Below, piece by piece: positions 7,545 through 15,790 of a DNA stretch of 64,000 bases (position 1 is the stretch's first letter; each line of letters begins with the position of its first letter). This DNA is from Halomonas icarae (GTDB taxonomy: Bacteria; Pseudomonadota; Gammaproteobacteria; Pseudomonadales; Halomonadaceae): assembly GCF_009901955.1 (NCBI RefSeq), contig NZ_WUTS01000001.1, positions 558,001-622,000 of the forward strand, read 5' to 3'. A program made the translations under genes and the position numbers. The notes under the pieces are model-generated. The model saw only the letters and a list, made by a program, of their open reading frames with translations. It made no database searches and was not told where the DNA came from.

Positions 7545-8543
7545 ATGAGCGACACCATGCGTGCCATGCGCCTTCATGCACCTGGTCGGCCCCTGGTGTG
7601 GGAGACAGTGCCTCGTCCCCGCCCGGGGCCGGGTGACGTCCAGCTGCGGGTACTGGCCTGTGGGGTGTGTCGCACCGACCTGCATGTGATGGATGGCGAG
7701 CTCGCCGATCCTCGTCTGCCGCTGGTGCTGGGCCACGAAATCATCGGTGTGGTTACCCTGGTGGGGGATAGCGTCACCGGCATGACGCCGGGGGACAGAG
7801 TCGGCGTGCCCTGGCTGGGCTGGACCTGTGGCGAGTGTGCAGCCTGTCGACGGGGGGAGGAGAATCTCTGCCGGCATGCCGAGTTTACCGGCTATACCCG
7901 CGACGGCGGCTATGCCGAGTACTGTGTGGCCGATGCCCGCTACTGCTTCCCGGTGCCGGCTGGTGATGCGCAGGCCAGTGCGCCGCTGCTGTGTGCCGGA
8001 CTGATCGGCTTTCGCACCTGGCGGCTGGCCGGTGGCGATGCGCCTCGGGTGATTGGCCTCTATGGCTTCGGTGCCGCCGCCCATATCCTGATCCAGCTGG
8101 CGAGGTACCATGATCAGCGCATCTTCGCCTTCACCCGCCCCGATGACGCTGAGGCTCAGGCCTTCGCCCGCCGACTTGGTGCGGAATGGGCCGGTGGCAG
8201 CGACCAGGCACCACCCGAACCGCTGGATGCCGCCCTGCTGTTTGCCCCGGTGGGCGAGCTGGTGCCGACGGCGCTGTCTCATGTGCGCCCCGGTGGCTGC
8301 GTGGTGTCCGGTGGCATTCACATGTCCGATATCCCGAGCTTTCCCTATCGTCTGCTATGGGAGGAGCGTTCGCTGAAATCGGTAGCCAATCTGACGCGCC
8401 AGGATGGCGAGGCGTTCCTGGCTCTGGCCCCGCAGGTGCCGATTCGTACCGAGACCCGTGCCTACCCCCTCGAAGCGGCTAACCGGGCGCTTGACGACCT
8501 TCGCGGTGGACGGCTCAGCGGTGCCGCCGTGCTGATTCCCTGA
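7545..8543 (+). CDS. zinc-dependent alcohol dehydrogenase
   Basis: A 332-residue medium-chain dehydrogenase. The catalytic zinc ligands are Cys42 (CGVCRTDLH) and His64-Glu65 (GHE); a structural zinc site with four cysteines (CGECAACRRGEENLC) lies near residues 94-108. The NAD-binding turn is GLYGFGAAAH near residue 170. It resembles the AdhA/AdhP type that interconverts primary alcohols and aldehydes with NAD(H); the exact substrate is unknown. ATG at 7545 follows ACAGGAGG at ideal spacing. It seems to be transcribed alone. Confidence 0.9.
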   Translation: MSDTMRAMRLHAPGRPLVWETVPRPRPGPGDVQLRVLACGVCRTDLHVMDGELADPRLPLVLGHEIIGVVTLVGDSVTGMTPGDRVGVPWLGWTCGECAACRRGEENLCRHAEFTGYTRDGGYAEYCVADARYCFPVPAGDAQASAPLLCAGLIGFRTWRLAGGDAPRVIGLYGFGAAAHILIQLARYHDQRIFAFTRPDDAEAQAFARRLGAEWAGGSDQAPPEPLDAALLFAPVGELVPTALSHVRPGGCVVSGGIHMSDIPSFPYRLLWEERSLKSVANLTRQDGEAFLALAPQVPIRTETRAYPLEAANRALDDLRGGRLSGAAVLIP

Positions 8544-8683
8544 TGCCTCGCCGTTCGCGAATGAAAACAGAGCCGTCAGTGTGGTACTCGAACTTCATTT
8601 TCGCGCTCGACAATCGAGAAACTCCGTGGATTTGGCGTATCGACAGCCATGATCCAGGCATGGGTCTATGAATCAATGTCGAC

Positions 8684-9286
8684 TTAGTGCTGGCGGGGGA
8701 GGATGCGCCGGTAGCGGTCAAGACATGTATCCAGCCAGGTGCCGGAAAGGCGTTGCGGGGGTGTGGTCTCGGGCACCCGCAACTCGAGCAGTAACCAGCC
8801 GGTCTCAACGCCGGGCTCGGCCAGGCGTGCAGAGAGGTCCTTCGGCAAGCTCTCGGGCCGGCACCAGGCGAGCCCCAGGGCATCGCGGTCGAGCAGATAT
8901 TGAAAGCGTGCGGCGTCGCGCAACACGGCGATTCCGCCCTCGGCAAGTCCGCGGGACAGGCTCTCCAGGGTGTGATAGGCGGGAGCACCGGCGGCGCGGC
9001 AGGCATGCTGGCCGGCGACATGGCAGCGTTCCCGCGCCGCGGGGGATACCGGCCAGCTACCGCCGGCCATTCGGCCGGTCGTGGCAGGGTAGGCGAGGGT
9101 GATGGCCACCCCCGGCGTGCCGTCGGCGAGGCGTGCGTCGCTGTGGGTGAGTGTGCCGTGGCGGAGCTCATGGCGCAGCCAGCGGTAATCGCTGGCCTGC
9201 TGGACGGTGCCTCGGGCCTGGCTGGCGGTCTGGCTGGCGCCCTGCAGGGAGCGTAAGAGGGAAAGGGTTCGCAGAATCACGGTCAT
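8684..9286 (-). CDS. hypothetical protein, 200 residues
   Basis: No family is recognised. The protein begins MTVILRTLSLLRSLQGASQ, is rich in Arg, Leu and Ala, and has no clear membrane segment or metal motif. A central DARFQYLLDRDALGLAW stretch and a C-terminal LLLELRVPE strand suggest a compact soluble fold. It lies behind the gabT terminator on the same strand. Codon use looks like its neighbours, so it is probably real, but the start is uncertain; a 19-residue upstream extension is possible. The 140 bases to its left show only short palindromes. Confidence 0.55.
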   Translation of the reverse strand: MTVILRTLSLLRSLQGASQTASQARGTVQQASDYRWLRHELRHGTLTHSDARLADGTPGVAITLAYPATTGRMAGGSWPVSPAARERCHVAGQHACRAAGAPAYHTLESLSRGLAEGGIAVLRDAARFQYLLDRDALGLAWCRPESLPKDLSARLAEPGVETGWLLLELRVPETTPPQRLSGTWLDTCLDRYRRILPRQH

Positions 9287-9348
9287 GCCTCGTGGTTGAC
9301 GCTGCCATCTTCCCGGGCGCGGCGACCGAAGACAAGGCCCCAAACGAA

Positions 9349-9375
9349 CACCGCCCGGCGCAAGGCCGGGCGGTG
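9349..9375 (-). terminator. terminator of the gabDT operon
   Basis: CACCGCCCGGC, loop, GCCGGGCGGTG, 11 bp long, 22 bases past the gabT stop on the minus strand and followed there by TTCGTTT. The T-run is weak but the stem is very stable. Confidence 0.75.
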
Positions 9376-9397
9376 ATGTCGAACGGTGAGGCGCCGA

Positions 9398-10684
9398 TCA
9401 GGCAGTCGCGGGCTGACCCACCAGCTCCTTGAGAGAGGCCTCGACGATATCCAGGCCCTCCTCGAGCACTTCATCCTCGATGGTGACCGGCATCAGGAAG
9501 CGAATGGTGTTGCCGAACATGCCGCAGGAGAGCAGGATCAGGCCCTTCTCCTTCGCCTTCTTGCAGAGAGCAGCGGCGAGATCGGGGGCCGGCTGACCAT
9601 CCTGGCCATTGAGTTCGAAGGCGGCCATGGCGCCCAGATTGCGTGGGTGCACCACGGCGTCGAAGTCGCTGGTCCACTGGGCAAAGCGCTTGGCCAGCTT
9701 GTCGCCCAGCGCCTGGCTCTTGGCCAGGATGTTCTCTTCCTCGAACACCTCCATGACCGCCAGGGTGGCGGCGCAGGACACCGGGCTACCGGAGTAGGTG
9801 CCGCCCAGTGAGTTGCCACCGGAGGCGTCCATATGTTCGGCGGTGCCTACCACGGCGGAGATCGGCATGCCTGCGGCCATGCTCTTGGCCATGGTCATCA
9901 GGTCCGGCTTCACGCCGCTGTGCTCGATGGCGAACATCTTGCCGGTACGTCCGAAGCCACTCTGGACCTCGTCGACGATCATCAGGATGCCGTGCTCGTC
10001 ACAGATCTCGCGGATCTTCTCGAGGAAGCTCTGCGGGGCGGGGTAGAAGCCGCCCTCGCCGAGCACCGGCTCGAGCACGATGGCGGCGGTATCCTTGGGG
10101 TTGGCGTCGGTCTTCAGCACCATCTTGAGGCGACGCACCGCCTCTTCCTCGCTGATGCCGTGCTCGGCCACCGGGTAGCCGGCGCGGAAGACGCAGCCCG
10201 GCATGGTGCCGAAGTCGGTGGCGTAGGGAGCGACCTTGCCGTTCATCGCCATGGTCATGAAGGTACGGCCGTGGTAGCCGCCATCGAAGCAGATGACGTT
10301 GTTGCGACCGGTGGCGGCACGCGCGATCTTGACCGCGTTTTCCAGCGCCTCGGCGCCGGAGTTGGCCAGCATCACCTTGGCCTCACCCCGCACCGGCGTG
10401 ATGGCGGCGAGCTTTTCGGCCACCTTCACGTAGCCCTCGTAGGGCATCACGGTCTGACAGGTGTGCATGACCTTGTCGAGCTGGTCCTTGACCGCCTGCA
10501 CCACCTTGGGGTGGCAGTGCCCGATGTTGAGCACGCCGATGCCGCCGGCGAAGTCGATGAAACGGTTGCCGTCGGCGTCCCACAGTTCGGCGTTCTTGGC
10601 GCGGTCGGCGAACTGCTCGGAGGGGCTGGCAGCACCGTTGGCGACATAGCGCTTCTTGAGCTGATTGAGTTCTGCGTTGGTCAT
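9398..10684 (-). CDS. gabT: 4-aminobutyrate aminotransferase
   Basis: A 428-residue class III PLP aminotransferase that moves the amino group of GABA to 2-oxoglutarate, giving succinate semialdehyde and glutamate. Visible motifs: NSGAEALENAVKIAR, the ICFDGGYHGRT loop, the cofactor aspartate in IVDEVQSGFGRTG, and the PLP lysine in MAKSMAAG near residue 265. Length is normal for GabT. The start at 10684 has AGGAGG upstream. It lies 31 bases downstream of gabD on the same strand, so the two steps of GABA breakdown form an operon. Confidence 0.95.
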   Translation of the reverse strand: MTNAELNQLKKRYVANGAASPSEQFADRAKNAELWDADGNRFIDFAGGIGVLNIGHCHPKVVQAVKDQLDKVMHTCQTVMPYEGYVKVAEKLAAITPVRGEAKVMLANSGAEALENAVKIARAATGRNNVICFDGGYHGRTFMTMAMNGKVAPYATDFGTMPGCVFRAGYPVAEHGISEEEAVRRLKMVLKTDANPKDTAAIVLEPVLGEGGFYPAPQSFLEKIREICDEHGILMIVDEVQSGFGRTGKMFAIEHSGVKPDLMTMAKSMAAGMPISAVVGTAEHMDASGGNSLGGTYSGSPVSCAATLAVMEVFEEENILAKSQALGDKLAKRFAQWTSDFDAVVHPRNLGAMAAFELNGQDGQPAPDLAAALCKKAKEKGLILLSCGMFGNTIRFLMPVTIEDEVLEEGLDIVEASLKELVGQPATA

Positions 10685-10715
10685 GTTGCCTCCTGAATGT
10701 TGATCGGGCGAGCCG

Positions 10716-12161
10716 TTACAGGCCGCCGACACAGACGTATTTTAGTTCAGTAAATTCATCCAGGCCGTGGTGGGACCCTTCACGCCCCAGCCCTGACTCC
10801 TTGACACCGCCGAAGGGGGCCAGTTCGGTGGAGAGGATGCCCTCGTTCACCGCGACCATTCCATACTCCAGGCCTTCCATGGCATGCCAGATGCGGCGAT
10901 AGTCGCTGGCATAGAAGTACGCCGCCAGGCCGAACTCGGTGGCGTTGGCCATGGCGATGGCCTGCTCATCACTTTCGAAGCGGAACACCGGTGCGAGGGG
11001 ACCGAAGGTCTCCTCCCGGGCCACGGCCATCTCCTCGGTAGCATCGGCGATCACCGTGGGCTCGAAGAAGGTGCCTCCCAGAGCGTGGGGCTTGCCGCCA
11101 CACATCAGGCGGCCACCCTTGTCCAGGGCGTCGGCGATATGCGCCTCGACCTTCTCTACCGCGGCAGCGTTGATCAGCGGCCCCTGCACCACGCCCTCCT
11201 CGAGGCCGCTGCCGACGCGCAGCTCGGCGACGCGAGCGGCCAGTTTATCGACAAAGGCGTCATAGACCCCGTCCTGGACCAGGAAGCGGTTGGTACAGAC
11301 ACAGGTCTGCCCGGAGTTGCGGTACTTGGAGGCGATGGCGCCTTCGACGGCGGCATCCAGGTCGGCGTCATCGAAGACGATGAAGGGGGCATTGCCGCCC
11401 AGCTCCATGGAGGCCTTCTTGACCGTGCCGGCGCACTGGGCCAACAGACGCTTGCCCACCGGGGTGGAACCGGTGAAGGAGATCTTGCGTACCCGTGAGT
11501 CGCCGGTCAGAACCTCGCCGACCTCGGCCGGGCGGCTGGCGGTGACCACGTTGATTACCCCGGCGGGGAAGCCGGCCAGCTCGGCCAGGCGCACCACGGC
11601 CAGGGCGGTCAGCGGCGTCGCCTCGGCGGGCTTGATGACCACCGGACAGCCGGCGGCCAGGGCCGGGGCACACTTGCGGGTGATCATCGCCAGCGGGAAG
11701 TTCCAGGGCGTGATGGCGGCGACCACACCAATGGGCTCGCGGAACACCAGGATGCGCTTGTCGACACCGTGGCTGGGGAGGGTCTCGCCGGCCACGCGCT
11801 TGGCCTCCTCGGCATAGAACTCCACGAAGGAGGCGCCGTAGGCCACTTCGCCGCGGGCCTCGGCCAGGGGCTTGCCCTGCTCCAGTGTCATCAGCCGTGC
11901 CAGGACCTCCTGGTGGTCCATGATGGCGTCGTACCAGGTGCGCAGTAGATTGGCCCGCTCCTTGGCGGTGCGCTTCCTCCAGGCCGGCCAGGCCGCATCG
12001 GCGGCGGCCACGGCTTCACGGGTAGCGTCGGCGCCAAGGTCGGGGACCTCGGTCAGCACCTCGCCACTGGCCGGGTCGGTGACCGCGTAGGATGCTTCAC
12101 CGTCGCGCCACTCACCGGCGATAAAGGCCTTGGGAATCAGGATGTCGGGCAGCTCTGCCAT
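10716..12161 (-). CDS. gabD: succinate-semialdehyde dehydrogenase (NADP)
   Basis: A 481-residue aldehyde dehydrogenase that oxidises succinate semialdehyde to succinate, the second step after GabT. The catalytic glutamate is in MELGGNAPF, the catalytic cysteine in NSGQTCVC (about residue 285), and the TPWNFPLAMITRK motif binds the cofactor. The two-cysteine loop CVC is the form found in E. coli GabD. It is first in the operon, with GGAGG before the ATG. The spacer upstream contains AT-rich TAAATAAT and TAAAAT boxes on the minus strand that may be its promoter, not resolved. Confidence 0.95.
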   Translation of the reverse strand: MAELPDILIPKAFIAGEWRDGEASYAVTDPASGEVLTEVPDLGADATREAVAAADAAWPAWRKRTAKERANLLRTWYDAIMDHQEVLARLMTLEQGKPLAEARGEVAYGASFVEFYAEEAKRVAGETLPSHGVDKRILVFREPIGVVAAITPWNFPLAMITRKCAPALAAGCPVVIKPAEATPLTALAVVRLAELAGFPAGVINVVTASRPAEVGEVLTGDSRVRKISFTGSTPVGKRLLAQCAGTVKKASMELGGNAPFIVFDDADLDAAVEGAIASKYRNSGQTCVCTNRFLVQDGVYDAFVDKLAARVAELRVGSGLEEGVVQGPLINAAAVEKVEAHIADALDKGGRLMCGGKPHALGGTFFEPTVIADATEEMAVAREETFGPLAPVFRFESDEQAIAMANATEFGLAAYFYASDYRRIWHAMEGLEYGMVAVNEGILSTELAPFGGVKESGLGREGSHHGLDEFTELKYVCVGGL

Positions 12162-12318
12162 GGGTCCTCCAGAGGGGTATGTCGACTTATTTTACGCAGT
12201 GTGCATTATTTAAAACGGATCGCCAAGCCTGCCGTGCCTCGGTACGGGGCACCAAGCGGGTCGGGAAAGGGGAAAAATGGCACGAGCCATCGGCGCCAGA
12301 GACGCTTTCCGTTACACT

Positions 12319-12363
12319 ATGGCGCCTTGAATCATGGCGCCTCAGATCATGACGCCATGAACC
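12319..12363 (+). repeat. 15-bp direct repeat x3 in the gabD/DUF1266 divergent spacer
   Basis: ATGRCGCC starts at 12319, 12334 and 12349, each followed by a 7-base segment such as TTGAATC or TCAGATC, giving a 15-bp period; a weaker fourth copy starts at 12366. The array lies about 80-120 bases before the DUF1266 gene start. Confidence 0.75.
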
Positions 12364-12441
12364 TTATGGCGGCCAATGTCGGGCACGCCGTTCCACCCTG
12401 CCGCCGCGTGCGGCCCTTGCGACCCGATTTCGAGGTGAGCC

Positions 12442-14907
12442 TTGATCGATCTCCTGAACGCCTGGTGGGCCCAGCAGCTGGTGCTGTGTGGCTGGGCCTT
12501 CGATCCCGACCCGCTCAGCGTGTCACCCGAGGACGCCCGTGAGCGCCTGTCGACCCTGGCGGTGCCGGATCGCGGCGAGCTCGGCTGGCGACTGCTCGAG
12601 TCCCTGGACATCGGCGGTGCCGATGCCGACCCGGCGAGGCTGTTGGCGGCACTGGAACTGGCGGCCCTTGCCGGTGCCGCGGAGTGGCTGGAGCGGAATC
12701 AGGCGCGTGCCTGGGCGCACTGGCTGACGGGTGAGATCGTCGCCCATCATCGTGACCTGGATGCCTGGTTGGAGGCGCTGCGGCGAGCGCGTAGTGCCGA
12801 AGGTTGGGTGCGTGGCGACGATGGTTTCGCGGAGGCCTGTGACGCCTTGGCGGCTCTCGAGCACGAGGGGGACGGCATCACCTGGGAGCGCCTCGGCGAG
12901 TGGCTGGCGGTACATGATCGTCCCGAGGTGCTCTGGCCGAGTGACGGTGGTGCCATGGCATGGCGATTGCGCGCCGGCTTTGCCCCTGTGCTGACGCTGC
13001 CTGCCGGTGAGCATGACTGGGCGGGCGTGACCGAGTGGCTCGCTGAGGACTGGCAGGTGCATGGCCGGGACGACCTGGTTCGGGTCCTGCTGTGGCTGGG
13101 TGCCCAGGGGGATCGACAGGGCTGGGACCTCGATGCCACGCGGCTGCTGGCTCTCGATCTCGATGCGCGCCGGGCCTGGTACGAAGGACTGGAGGCGGGT
13201 GAACGGCGCTATGGTCGAACCCTGCTGATGTTCCTGGAGCAGGGAGAGCCGTTGGAGTGGGCCGCCTGGGACTGGTTGCGACTGGTCGACCTGGCCTGGT
13301 CGGGGGCGTGTCTGGGCTGGCTGCAGGACGAGGAGGCGTTGGCCTTCGCCTTGCATGCCGCCGATCTGGTGCAGCATCGCTATAGCGACTGGTCGGCGCT
13401 GGCCAGGGGGTTCCAGCGTGGTCGCAGCCTGTTCGAGGGGCGCAATCTGCTGGGTAGCTTCGAGGCCGATTGGCGGCTTCTGTTGCAGTCGCCCTTGAGC
13501 CCCTGGCGAGTGCCCTTGCAGGGCCTGGTGGATGACACCCTGATGGGGTCTGCCAGAGAGGCGATGCGTTGCTGGCGTGCCGATGCCCGGCACTGGGTGC
13601 TGGCGCTGGCATCGGTGCGTGAGCCGGAGCTTGCCGTGCGTCAAGGAGCGTCAGTGCCCGTCACGTCGGCGCGGTGTGCCGATGCGCGCAGCTACCTGGC
13701 TGAGCATCTCGACCTCTACCCCGACGAGGGAGTCGAGGCGCTGGTGCGCTACTGGCTGCCGGCCGAGGCCCATCATCTGAATCAGCTTGCCGCCGATGCC
13801 GCCCACGGGGCACTGCCGCCTGCCGAGACCCCCTTCGGACGGCCGGAGCCGGATGCCCTTGCCCAGCGTAATGCCCTGCGCCAGGCCAGCCGACATGCGG
13901 CCACCATTCATATGGCCGAGAAGTACGCCTTCTATCTGCAGATGGCCTTCGACAGTGAAGCCTTCGACGCCGAGGGCCTGGCGGCATTGGCCGAGGCGTT
14001 GCGAGGCTCGCTGTGTCGTTTCTATCCGGATGCCAGGCGCCTGCTGGAGGCCTGGATCTGCTGGGACTCGCTGCTGCCGGAGGAGGGGCAGCCGACACTC
14101 GCCCTGGAGATTCGCTGGCATCTGGAGGATCCCGGCAGCCTGTTCCACTGGCTCGACTGGCGGGTCGACGAGTGGCACGAGCCGGGCCCGCGTCCGAGGC
14201 TATCGCAGTTTACCGCGCTGTCGCTGGTGGGGCCGCTCAACAGCCCACCCTGGAGCCTGCCCCATCGCGAGAGCGAGCGTGAGGCGGTGGCCATTCGCGA
14301 GTGGGTCGATGGTCACTACGCATTGCACTCCGCCGAGGAGCTGGTCGAGTTCCTGAACTTCCTGCTGGAGAGTGGCGATCGCCAGGAGTATCAGATCAAC
14401 TATGCCCCTTATACGCTCAACACGACACGCCTCGCCTCGGAGATCGCCACCCTGGAGAGCGGCGAGTGCAGCGAGGAGGAGCGCACCCATCTGCTGCGTC
14501 TGCAGCGGGTTCGCGATAACGAGGATGGCTGCAACGACACCGACCTGATCGCCTGGGATCTGGCCCAGGCGGTGGATCTGGCGGTTGCCGCCCGTCAATT
14601 GGGGTGGCTGGAGGCGGCGGACTTCGACCGGGTGCTGGAGCGAGCCCACGGCCTCGCGGCGTCTCACTACTCCGGTTGGGAGGCCTACGCTCGGGGTTTT
14701 TATGCGGGCTTCTCGTTCTTCATGGGAGAGACGCCTGAACGGGAGAGCTTCCTGGCTGGCTTGCGCCAGGCGCTGGTGGCCTGGCTCAGCGCTGCCCCCC
14801 CGTTGGCGGGTCCCTGGGCCAGCCTGGAGTTTCCCGGTGCACGGCCCCGCCACTGGGCGCCGATGCATATCGATACCCTGCCGGGCGACTCACGCCTGCT
14901 GCACTGA
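12442..14907 (+). CDS. large DUF1266-repeat protein, function unknown
   Basis: An 821-residue, tryptophan-rich, acidic soluble protein with no signal peptide. Two segments look like DUF1266 modules of the YbeU/YbeR kind: around residues 272-340 (W-D-x-x-R-x-x-D-L-A...GWL...ALARGFQRGRSLF) and around 700-770 (AWDLAQAVDLA...GWLEA...AYARGFYAGFSFF). The two share the same order of conserved residues, so they probably arose by internal duplication. The start is a TTG at 12442 after GAGGTGA. DUF1266 proteins have no established role. The gene stands alone, with a terminator after it. Confidence 0.75.
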   Translation: MIDLLNAWWAQQLVLCGWAFDPDPLSVSPEDARERLSTLAVPDRGELGWRLLESLDIGGADADPARLLAALELAALAGAAEWLERNQARAWAHWLTGEIVAHHRDLDAWLEALRRARSAEGWVRGDDGFAEACDALAALEHEGDGITWERLGEWLAVHDRPEVLWPSDGGAMAWRLRAGFAPVLTLPAGEHDWAGVTEWLAEDWQVHGRDDLVRVLLWLGAQGDRQGWDLDATRLLALDLDARRAWYEGLEAGERRYGRTLLMFLEQGEPLEWAAWDWLRLVDLAWSGACLGWLQDEEALAFALHAADLVQHRYSDWSALARGFQRGRSLFEGRNLLGSFEADWRLLLQSPLSPWRVPLQGLVDDTLMGSAREAMRCWRADARHWVLALASVREPELAVRQGASVPVTSARCADARSYLAEHLDLYPDEGVEALVRYWLPAEAHHLNQLAADAAHGALPPAETPFGRPEPDALAQRNALRQASRHAATIHMAEKYAFYLQMAFDSEAFDAEGLAALAEALRGSLCRFYPDARRLLEAWICWDSLLPEEGQPTLALEIRWHLEDPGSLFHWLDWRVDEWHEPGPRPRLSQFTALSLVGPLNSPPWSLPHRESEREAVAIREWVDGHYALHSAEELVEFLNFLLESGDRQEYQINYAPYTLNTTRLASEIATLESGECSEEERTHLLRLQRVRDNEDGCNDTDLIAWDLAQAVDLAVAARQLGWLEAADFDRVLERAHGLAASHYSGWEAYARGFYAGFSFFMGETPERESFLAGLRQALVAWLSAAPPLAGPWASLEFPGARPRHWAPMHIDTLPGDSRLLH

Positions 14908-14972
14908 AGCGCGACGCGGACTCGTAGTCGCCAGCTGTGCGTTGCTGGTTTATAGTCGTGTTGTCGAATACA

Positions 14973-14998
14973 GGGCTCTACCTGTCGGGAGCCCCTTT
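14973..14998 (+). terminator. terminator after the DUF1266 gene
   Basis: GGGCTC, loop, GAGCCC followed by CTTT, about 65 bases after the stop. A short stem with a short T-run, so of medium strength. Confidence 0.55.
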
Positions 14999-15023
14999 AT
15001 CACAGTGAGTCGCTGACAGGCTG

Positions 15024-15074
15024 CTATGGCAGTGCTACCGATATTGGCCGGTGGTACTGCCATAGTGTTGTTTT
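15024..15074 (+). terminator. long hairpin upstream of the NlpC lipoprotein gene
   Basis: A near-perfect stem of about 17 bp: CTATGGCAGTGCTACCG (from 15024) pairs with CGGTGGTACTGCCATAG (ending 15065), followed by TGTTGTTTT. It sits between a first terminator and the lipoprotein start at 15131, so it may be a second terminator or an attenuator for the lipoprotein gene. Confidence 0.6.
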
Positions 15075-15130
15075 CGCTACCCGGCTCATGGAGGCCGGTG
15101 CAAGCGGCTCAGGGAAGAGGTTGTTGCTCT

Positions 15131-15760
15131 ATGGCTGTCACTCCCTCCTATCGCGCCTTGCTGGTTGTCGTGTCATTGGTCGTGTTGACCGGTTGTGCCT
15201 CGACGTCTTCGCAGAGTGCGTCTCGCGATATTGGCGACCCCTATTTCGCCCGGGACCTGCCGGGACTGCCTGACGGGTGGGATCCCATGATGTCACCGGT
15301 GGACAACCCGATCCTCGAGGCGCGCCGACTCGGCAATCCGCCTCCCGCCCTGGTTCGTCAGGCCCTGCTGGCTCAGCATGATCGCTGGGAGGGCACGCCC
15401 TACCGCCTGGGTGGCACCTCCCGACATGGGGTAGACTGCTCGGCGCTGGTGCAGAATGTCTTTGCCGAGACCTTCCGGCTCTCCCTGCCGCGCACCACCG
15501 GTGAGCAGGTGCATGAGGGTCGCCCCGTCTCGCGTGACGAGCTGGCCCCGGGAGATTTGGTGTTCTTCCGTCCCCCCGGCATCTATCATCACGTCGGCAT
15601 CTATATCGGCCAGGGCCGCTTCCTGCATGCTTCTTCGTCTCAAGGCGTGAGGATCTCGAGGCTGAATAACAGCTACTGGCGTCGTTACTACTGGCAGGCA
15701 CGGCGTGCCTTGACGCCGAGCCATCTGGCCCAGCGACTGCTGTCCGACGTCGACGCCTGA
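15131..15760 (+). CDS. NlpC/P60-family peptidoglycan hydrolase lipoprotein
   Basis: A 209-residue lipoprotein. Residues 1-22 are a signal peptide ending in the lipobox LTGC, so Cys is lipidated and the protein faces the periplasm, probably on the outer membrane. The C40 peptidase domain starts near residue 75; the catalytic cysteine is in HGVDCSALV (about 103), the histidine in YHHVGIYIG (about 153) and a third polar residue in FLHASS. Family members (Spr/MepS, NlpC) cut peptide cross-links in murein. The start at 15131 is chosen because it gives a clean signal peptide; a 35-residue extension would run through the upstream hairpin. Confidence 0.9.
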   Translation: MAVTPSYRALLVVVSLVVLTGCASTSSQSASRDIGDPYFARDLPGLPDGWDPMMSPVDNPILEARRLGNPPPALVRQALLAQHDRWEGTPYRLGGTSRHGVDCSALVQNVFAETFRLSLPRTTGEQVHEGRPVSRDELAPGDLVFFRPPGIYHHVGIYIGQGRFLHASSSQGVRISRLNNSYWRRYYWQARRALTPSHLAQRLLSDVDA

Positions 15761-15790
15761 GGGCAGGGCGCCCGACGTTCAGGAAGCCTC

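Noticed and set aside
8534-8599. Possible 27-codon gene on the minus strand starting MKFEYHTDGS
   Set aside because: It overlaps the adh 3' end, has no good ribosome site, and nothing similar is recognised.
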